In this document: positions 57,137-64,000 of the stretch, one piece after another
How the letters are laid out: every line of letters begins with the position of its first letter
Numbering within the stretch: position 1 is the stretch's first letter
Assembly: GCA_003996215.1 (NCBI GenBank)
Contig: QJPP01001581.1
Location: 310,001-374,000 of the forward strand
Source: Jaltomata sinuosa
Taxonomy: Eukaryota; Streptophyta; Magnoliopsida; Solanales; Solanaceae
Reading direction: 5' to 3'
DNA length: 64,000 nt
Notes under the pieces: model-generated
What the model was told of the DNA's origin: nothing
Database searches by the model: none
What the model saw: the letters and a program-made list of their open reading frames with translations, nothing else
Translations under genes and position numbers: made by a program

Positions 57137-58054
57137 CTTCCCCTTAGGTTTTATTTTCGGTTGTTACATAATATTCTTGGATAGTTACTACATTGTTATT
57201 TTGGTGTTGACTTTAAACACAAGTTCTTGATTAATTGAAGTGTTCTTGATATTGTTCTTCAAGATTCAGGATTTCTTTATTCCCACTTGTAAGTATTGAT
57301 TGATGATTACTCAAACAAATATTAATTGGGTATTTATAAACATGAGTAGCTAAATCCATAACTAGGGTTGTGGGAACCATGAAGAATTAACGAAGTAGGC
57401 AAAGTACTTAGTAATTTTAGGGCGATATTTATGCATGTATTGTTCTTCCCTTCATATTGATTGCTTTCTAGTGGTGTACAATGTTAGAACTCGCCTTATC
57501 CTTACTTGCCGGACCAAGGAGGTAACGGATGGGAAAAGGGTTGTTCAACAACAGAGATTTGAGGCTACCAACCCTCATCTAATAGCTTGACATTGTCCGG
57601 GAATACCTAATCTGGGATCCAGGCTAAGGGTTAGTAGAGCATACACCCACGGCCGAACCAAGGCATTTGGTGAAATTCGTCTAGCTGCTGGACCAAGGAG
57701 TTAGATGAACCCAACTTACCGATTCTTCATGCAAAGTATCAAACCAGTTTACCAAGTACAAAAGCCATACTAATTTATGATCTCATGGGGAACACTACCC
57801 TAGTCTCTTCCATTAGTGATAACAACTGTTGAAATTGACGTTTGTTCCCTGTTTACATCCTAGTTACTACTATTACTTGTTACTTTAAAAAAAACCTCTC
57901 GAGGGAAATAACGACTAAAACGCGAGTAAACATTAATCGACCATAGTCCTACCATATTCCCTGTAGGATCGACCCCAACCTTTGTTGGGTTCTATATTTG
58001 ATCAGCGACCGCTCACGCTTCTAATAAGAGGAGTAATTTGGGTGTATCAAATTT

Positions 58055-58072
58055 TGGCGCCATTGTCAGGGA
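58055..58072 (+). other. Primer-binding site (tRNA-Asp type)
   Basis: TGGCGCCATTGTCAGGGA follows the LTR end. TGGCGCC-type PBS sequences are typical of Athila/Tat elements. Confidence 0.85.
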
Positions 58073-58178
58073 GTACGGTTTAGGATTAAGAGAGATTGTG
58101 TTTATCTCACTATTAGTCCTTATTTCCTGATTTTACTTTTTCTATTTTTTCCTTGATCTACAGGTTGCACACTTGTGC

Positions 58179-60666
58179 ATGCCCAGTACAAGGATTCAAG
58201 GCAATCCCTTGATCCCATACGATCCTGAGCTCTCTAAAACCTTAAGAAACATGGCTAAAGATGGAGAGAACGAGACACAGGATCAGATCACAGCCCAATT
58301 ATTGGACAAGGATGAGCAATGAAAAAAGGCCTGAGAAGATGCTTTTGCCGCTGAAGATGCTGCAATTGCAGAAGACCTCGCAGCTGGAAATGCGGTGGCT
58401 GAGAAAGCAAGGCAGGCTCGACAACAAGCTGCTCGTCAAGCTGCACTAAAGGCCCAAAAAGTAGCAGATGGGGCAGCTCACCAGAATTTGCCTAGAGGAC
58501 CAGTCGTGCCATGACAGAATAGGGGTCGACAGATGCATCAACCCAGGCAAGCCCCTCGCTACTATAATTATGATGATTATGATGATTATGACGAGGAGGA
58601 GGAATTGGGCATTGTTGGGCCCATAGTGTTGCCACCACTGACTGAGGGAGAAAAATTTAACATCACCAGCACCATGATCCAGTTGATGAATAATAAGGGA
58701 TTGTATGCTGGAAAACCTACAGAAGATGCAAATCGTCATGTGCAGAATTTTACTTAGATTTTCAAGGCGTGTAGTATGCCAGGAGTGGGGTAAGATTCTA
58801 TCAGACTGAGGTTGTTTCCATTTTCATTGACCGATGAGGCAACTATTTGGCTCTCAGAACATCCCGACAATTCCATATACATATGGCACGAGTTGAAGAC
58901 TCATTTTTTGGAGCGATTCTTTCCTCCATCAAAGATGTTGCAATTGAAACAAGAGATCTATAATTTTAGGCAGCTATGCAGAGGCATTATATGAGGCTTG
59001 GCTAAGGTTCAAGAAGAATTTGAAGCAAGTTCCGAGACATGGAATCCCTTCAAGGCATCTGATGGAAATTTTCTACAAAGCACTGAACGTCAACACCAAA
59101 TCAGTAGTTGACACTGTAACTGGTGGGGCATTCATGAACAACTCGTATGATGAAGCTTTGGAGATGCTTGATCTGGTTACAAAGACCAACAGAGCATGGC
59201 ACACAAGAGAATCATAGACCTCAGCAGGTACATACACAGTTGGTAAGTCCTTGGACTCTAATGAATTGCAAGACATTAAATAAGAAGTTGCGGAGCTGAA
59301 CACGACACCTGGTTTGCTTGCAAAGAAATTCCTGACTGAGGGAGTGGAGAAGTTAAAAGCCATCGGTTCTCAAGGTAAAGCACCTAGGCTAGATGGTTAC
59401 TCATCCGAAGAAGAGGTTAGTTATCTGAATGATCAAGGGGCGGGTTTCTGGGCTTCTAGCCAAGGAAATCAAGGTCGGCACAGAGATAGAGATGATTACT
59501 ACAATCAGTCCGGTTACAGAGATGGTGACTGGCATAAAAAGGATGGGTATAAGAATGATAGAAGTGGTCTCTACGTCCCACCTGTAAATTGTGAAGGGCG
59601 GGATGGACAACCTACCATGAGGGAGCTGCTCAACAAGGTGTTTGAAAAGGTTGACTCCATGGTTGCAAGCATGAAGGATATAAAATCAAACCTTTCAAAG
59701 ATTAGTCAGAGAGTGGATTCACATGTTGTCCCCATAAAACAACTTGAGACACAGATACACCAGATCTCCACTAGCATGAATCTGCATCAAAAGGGTACCC
59801 TCCCTAGTGATACTTTTCAGAACCCAAAGAACGATCGACAGGTTATGGTAGTGACTACTCAAAGTGTAAAGCAGACCATTGATCCTCCCATGCCTAAAAT
59901 TGTTGAGGAGCCCGCCGAAGTTGAAAAGGGTGATGCTGAAATTTTGGTCGAGTCTGAAGGAGTAGATGGTGAGGAAGAGCAAATTGAGAGACAGTCTTCT
60001 GAGTTGAAGGCAAAGAGCAAGAAGGTTGCACCAGTCCTAAAACCCATACCATTGCCTCCTCCGCCTTATCCCAAGAGATTGAAGAAAAAGGTTGAGGACG
60101 GAAAATTTCACAAGTTCATCTCTATATTGAAGCAACTGTCAGTAAATATCCCTTTTGTAGAAGCACTGGAGAAGATGCCTGGATATGCCAAATTCATGAT
60201 GGGTCCAATAACTAAGAAGAGGATGGTTAATTTTGAGCTAGCCAATAATTTACACCACTATAGTGCGATAGCATCCCGTTCCATAGTGCAGAAAAAAGAA
60301 GATCCTGGAGCATTCACAATTCCTTGCACTATTGGAGCTTTCTACTATGACAAAGCATTGTGTGATCTGGGTGCTAGTATAAATATTGTGCTGCTAACAG
60401 TGTATAATCATCTGGGCTTGGGAGCCCCCACTCTGACTATAATGCGGCTTCTCATGGTAGATCGTACGGTGAAGAGACCTGTGGGGATCCTTTATGATGT
60501 ATTGGTGAAGGTTGACACATTTATCTTTCCTGCAGACTTTTTGATTATGGATTGTGAGGTTGACTTTGAGGTGCCCATTATCTTCTTGCACCCATTCTTG
60601 GCTATTGGGCGCGATTTGGTTGATATGAAAACTGGGCAGATAAAGTTCAAGCTGAATGATGAGTAG
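58179..60666 (+). pseudogene. Athila-like gag and protease (right-hand element)
   Basis: The ATG at 58179 (MPSTRIQGNPLIPYDPELSK) is the first in a frame that carries an Ala-rich, probably coiled-coil stretch (58335-58460), an acidic Tyr/Asp run (YYNYDDYDDYDEEEE at 58560) and the gag core (DANRHVQNF; RLFPFSLTDEATIWLSEH; HFLERFFPPSKMLQLKQEIY). In-frame stops in this part are at 58320, 58332, 58512, 58755 and 58791. A frameshift near 58975 moves to the frame of the 450-codon open stretch 59314-60666: a Lys/Glu-rich gag C-terminus, Pro-rich (LPPPPYPKRLKKK near 60050), then protease (CDLGASINIVLLTVYNHLGL near 60360, DLGAS active site kept; DFLIMDCEVDFEVPIIF). Confidence 0.9.
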
Positions 60667-63600
60667 GTGACATTTGATGTCTGCAAATCTATGAAGCATC
60701 ATGATGACATTTGAGTGGTGTCAGTTATCGATGTTTTTGATGAGGATCAGATTGGCGTACCTATTGAGGAGAGACTCAGAGTAGAAGACCTTATAGCTGT
60801 GATTATGAACTTTGATGGTGAAGATATCGAGGAATATGATGAAATGGTAGCAGCACTCATAGGTTTGGGGTCTTACATCTATGCTCCAAAGAATCTTGAC
60901 TTGGACTTTAAAAATAGACAGACATTGCTTGCTCGACCATCTATTGAGAAGCCTTCAGTTTTGGAGCTCAAAGTGCTTCCAGCTCACCTTCGGTACATAT
61001 TCTTAGGAGCTAATGAGACTTTGCCAGTAATCATTGTTACAGATCTAGGTGAAGGGCAAGTTGAAGCTTTGGTTTCTATCTTGATGAAGTTTAAGAGAGA
61101 CATTGGTTGGACCATCGCAGACATCATAGCGATTCTGCTTGGAATCTGTACACATAAAATTCAGCTCGAGCCATATTGTATTCCATCTATCGAGCATCAG
61201 CGTAGGTTGAATCAGCCCATGCAAGAAGTCATCACGAAGGAGATCATTAAGTGGCTGGATGCAGGTGTGGTTTATCCGATTTCCGATAGCAAGTGGGTGA
61301 GCTTGGTTCAATTTGTGTCAAAGAAGGGTAGGACTACTGTAGTCCCAAATGTAAAGAATGAGTTAATTCCAATTAGGCCAGTCACAGGTTGGCGCATATG
61401 CATGGATTATAGAAAGCTGAACGCTTGGACTAAGAAGGATCATTTTTCGATGTTGTTCATGGATCAGATGTTAGACCGTCTTGCTGGTAGAGGATGGTAT
61501 TGTTTTCTTGATGGTTATTAGGGATACAATCAGATCTCGATTGCTCTTGAAGACTAGAGAAAACCATTTTCACCTGTCCATATGGGACGTTTGCTTTCAA
61601 AATAATATCGTTTGGTTTGTGCAATGCGCCATCAATATTTCAGAGATGTATGACGTCCATTTTCTCAGACATGGTGGAGGACACTATTGAGGTATTTATG
61701 GATGACTTTTCCATAGTGGGTGACTCTTTCGAAGATTGTTTGGATCATCTGAGTTGTGTGCTGAAATGATGTGAAGTGTGTAATTTGGTGCTGAACTGGG
61801 AAAAATATCACTTCATGGTTAAAGAGGGCATAGTGCTTGGCTATAGGATCTCCAAGAAAGGTATTGAGGTTGATAATGCGAAGATTGAGGTGATTGAAAA
61901 ATTTCCTCCACCAGTTTCTGTGAAGGGCATTCGATGCTTTTTGGGGCATGCTGGCTTTTATAGGAGGTTTATCAAGGACTTCTCCAAAATTGATAATCCA
62001 TTGTGCAAGCTGTTGGAGAAAGAGGTAAAGTTTGTGTTTGATGATGCATGTCTGAAGGCATTCGAATGCCTTAAAGAGAAGTTGGTATCAGCTCCTATTA
62101 TTATTTCCACTAATTGGTCGCAACCTTTTGATGTCATGTGCGATGCTAGTGGAGTGGCGCTAGGAGCAGTCCTAGGCTAAAGGCACAAAAAGATTCTTCA
62201 CCCGATATAGTATGCTAGCAAAGAACTTAACCCGGCTCAAAAGAATTATATTTTAACTGAACAGGAGTTGCTTGCTGTGGTCTTTGCGTTTGAAAAATTC
62301 AGATATTATTTGCTTAGAACCAAGGTGGTGGTGCACACTGACCATGCAACTTTTTTTATCTCATAGCGAAGAAGGATGCGAAACCAAGGCTGATTAGATA
62401 GGTGTTGCTACTGCAAGAGTTTGATTTTGAGGTCAAGGACCAAAAGGGTACAGAGAATTAAGTAGCAGACCACTTGTCTAGGCTGGAAGAAGAGGCAATG
62501 CTAAAGCTGAATGATGAGCAAGAGATTGATGACTGGTTTCTTGTTGAACAAGTGTTATCCGTTTCTCAAGATTTGATCCCATGGTTTGCTGACATTGCCA
62601 ACTATTTGGCAAGTGATCTAGTGCCTGATGATATGTCGGTCCACCAAAGAAGAAAGTTCATGTCTGATGTGAAGAAGTACTTCTGGGAAGAGCCATTCTT
62701 GTTATGTGTCTGCCGATACAGTTATCCAGAGATGTGTACCTGAAGATGAGATGATGGAGATACTAGAAGCCTGCCATTTATCCCCTGTTGTAGGTCATCA
62801 TAGTGGTATTCAGACTGCGCACAAGATTCTATAATGTGGCTATTATTTGCTGACTATTCACAAAGACGCCCATGTGTTTGCTAAGGCTTGCAGCAGATGT
62901 CAAAGGGAAGAAGGCAGGAGCTTCCTCTTAATCCCATCCTTGTGATCGAGTTGTTTGATATTTAGGTTATTGACTTCATGGCTCCGTTCGTGCTTTCCAA
63001 TGGAAACTAGTATGGATTGGTGGCTGTGGACTATGTATCTAAGTGGGTGGAAGTGGTTGCGCTTCCCAGTAATGAAGGCAAATGTGTCACAGCGTTATTG
63101 AAAAATAACATCTTCTCCAGATTTGGTACGCCAAGAGCAATTATTAGCGATGGAGGCTCTCACTTTTGCAACAAGCTGTTTCGAGCTTTGCTTGAGAAAT
63201 ATGGAGTTAAACACAGAGTTGCAACCCCTTATCATCCTCAGACGAGTGGGAAAGTGGAGGTTTTCAATAGAGAGATAAAGTCAATCATGTAAAAGACTGT
63301 GAATGCAAATAGAAAGGATTGGTCGTGGAAGTTAGATGATGCTTTGTGGGTGTACCGGACTGCATTCAAGACCCCAATAGGTATGTCACCCTATCAGCTT
63401 ATGTTCGATAAGGCGTGCCATTTTTCGGTTGAGTTAGAGCATAAGGCCATGTGGGTGTTGAAGAAGCTGAACTTAGACTAGTCTGAGGCATCTTTGCAGT
63501 GGCTTGGGTAGCTGAACGAGTTGGGTGAGTTTCGTCTAAATGCATATGAGAGCTCAGCACTGTACAAAGAGAAGATGAAATTGTATCATAACCAGAAGAT

Positions 63601-63873
63601 AGAAAAGAGAGATTTCCAGCCGGGTGACTTGGTCCTGCTCTTCAACTCTAGACTTCGCTTGTTTCCTGGCAAGCTGAAGTCCAAATGGATTGTACCTTTC
63701 AAGGTGGTACAAGTTTTCCTTATGGGGCTATAGAACTCAAAAACCATGAGGGAAAAAAGTTTAAGGCAAACGGGCAACGGATTAAAGCTTATTTCGGCAC
63801 AGCAGTCAAAACAATAAAGCTTGGAGCATTGATGAATTTGTCCCACCCAAGGAGCTTGATGAAGTTTGAGTAA
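60667..63873 (+). pseudogene. Athila-like pol: RT-RNase H-integrase (right-hand element)
   Basis: Follows the protease after stops at 60664 and 60712. The RT N-terminal part is open at 60715-61521 (GWTIADIIAILLGICTHKIQ; AGVVYPISDSKWVS; RICMDYRKLNAWTKKDHF; MLDRLAGRGWYCFLDGY). A frameshifted stretch follows with VFMDDFSIVGDSFED near 61692 (YxDD-type box kept). RNase H has DVMCDASGVALGAVLG at 62130. Integrase has HLSPVVGHHSGIQTAHKI near 62780, VIDFMAPF near 62967, ISDGGSHFCNKLF near 63150 and VEVFNREIK near 63255, so all three catalytic acids are present. Multiple frameshifts make the whole inactive. It ends near 63873. Confidence 0.9.
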
Positions 63874-63888
63874 TCAAGCAACCTGCAT

Positions 63889-63931
63889 CGTGCCGCGATG
63901 TTAAATCAGGCGTTGCATAAGAGGCAACCCA
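63889..63931 (+). other. Conserved post-pol motif of Athila-like elements
   Basis: CGTGCCGCGATGTTAAATCA followed by GGCGTTGCATAAGAGGCAAC just after integrase. It corresponds to the minus-strand copy at 22687-22730. The two copies define the limits of what is missing in the minus-strand element. Confidence 0.65.
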
Positions 63932-64000
63932 TGAACTTGTACTTTACTTTATTTTTCAGTGGTTGAAGAGTGTTTCGGCGAAGTCTGAGTAACCAAAACA
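63932..64000 (+). other. Start of the region after pol, cut by the window edge
   Basis: No gene visible. By analogy with the minus-strand element, a downstream ORF, UTR and 3' LTR may follow outside the window. Confidence 0.4.

Larger units (their letters stand above)
55392..57604 (+). repeat. 1106-bp tandem duplication within the LTR
   Basis: GGATTTGATGGCACTTTCGA at 55392 recurs at 56498, and the copies stay alignable up to GCTTGACCTTGTCCGGGAATA (about 56471) and GCTTGACATTGTCCGGGAATA (about 57578). Many substitutions and small indels separate them (for example TTTCTGGG present only in copy 2 near 56633), so the duplication is not recent. Confidence 0.9.
55382..58049 (+). repeat. 5' LTR of right-hand Athila-like element (family 2), internally duplicated
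   Basis: It starts TGATATGTCGGG and ends GGGTGTATCA, five bases before a clear PBS, so the ends form TGATA/TATCA. At 2668 bp it contains two tandem copies of a 1106-bp segment (55392-56497 and 56498-about 57604), followed by about 445 bp present once. Each copy has its own palindrome cluster and TATAAATA box. TCCCTGTAGGATCGACCCC near the 3' end is the same phrase as in family 1 LTRs. Confidence 0.8.

Noticed and set aside
58561..58600. GATGATTATGATTAT-type repeats suggesting a microsatellite or CRISPR-like array
   Set aside because: They encode the acidic Tyr/Asp run of gag in frame. There are no spacers and this is a plant transposon context.
59073..60702. Minus-strand ORFs of 60-102 codons
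   Set aside because: They are antisense shadows of the 450-codon gag/protease frame.

Overview
This window looks like plant nuclear heterochromatin made almost entirely of nested, decayed retrotransposons. I found no host gene, tRNA, rRNA or CRISPR array. The PBS types (initiator-Met type TGGTATCAGAGC; Asp type TGGCGCC...), the Tekay/Del-like chromovirus pol genes, the Athila-like gag-pol genes and an L1-type LINE with a C-terminal RNase H all point to an angiosperm. The particular mix, and LTRs starting TGTAATACCCC or TGTAATGACCC, suggest Solanaceae; that assignment is recall, not a database result.

Layout. 1-1290: end of a Ty3/gypsy pol, fused to 1291-5719, the 3' part of an Athila-like element (family 1: rare downstream ORF, long 3' UTR, LTR). 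5720-11619: a Tekay-type chromovirus (D) whose pol is one frame broken only by nonsense codons, plus its truncated 3' LTR. 11620-12950: two LTR scraps. 12951-17611: non-coding tail and 3' LTR of another chromovirus (E). 17612-26764: a second, more complete family-1 element on the minus strand, with LTR, PBS, gag and protease, no RT/RNase H/integrase, then a spliced-looking ORF and a 3' UTR. 26765-33435: chromovirus C with both LTRs truncated. 33436-about 54290: one L1-type LINE split into three pieces by a 12.56-kb chromovirus (A, 37365-49924, perfect 5-bp target duplication AAAGG) and by a solo LTR (B, 50589-53207, near-perfect duplication). 55382-64000: an Athila-like element (family 2) running off the right edge, with a 2.67-kb LTR that contains a 1.1-kb tandem duplication.

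Relative age from nesting: C is older than the LINE, and the LINE is older than A and B. E and the minus-strand Athila-like element abut each other by truncation.

The main structural pattern not explained by standard annotation is that at least four unrelated LTR families here carry their own short, repeated, often palindromic CG-containing motif in U3 close to the TATA/start region: GTGCG-N3-CGCAC in family 1, GACGGGCA...TGCCCGTC in family 2, a roughly 60-bp TTCGCG...TTGGCCGCGTT unit in A, and AAAACGGACCATTTT-like boxes in E/B. In the minus-strand family-1 element the same word family recurs inside the element, around the leader and intron of the downstream ORF. This suggests that one regulator could act on both the LTR promoter and an internal promoter.
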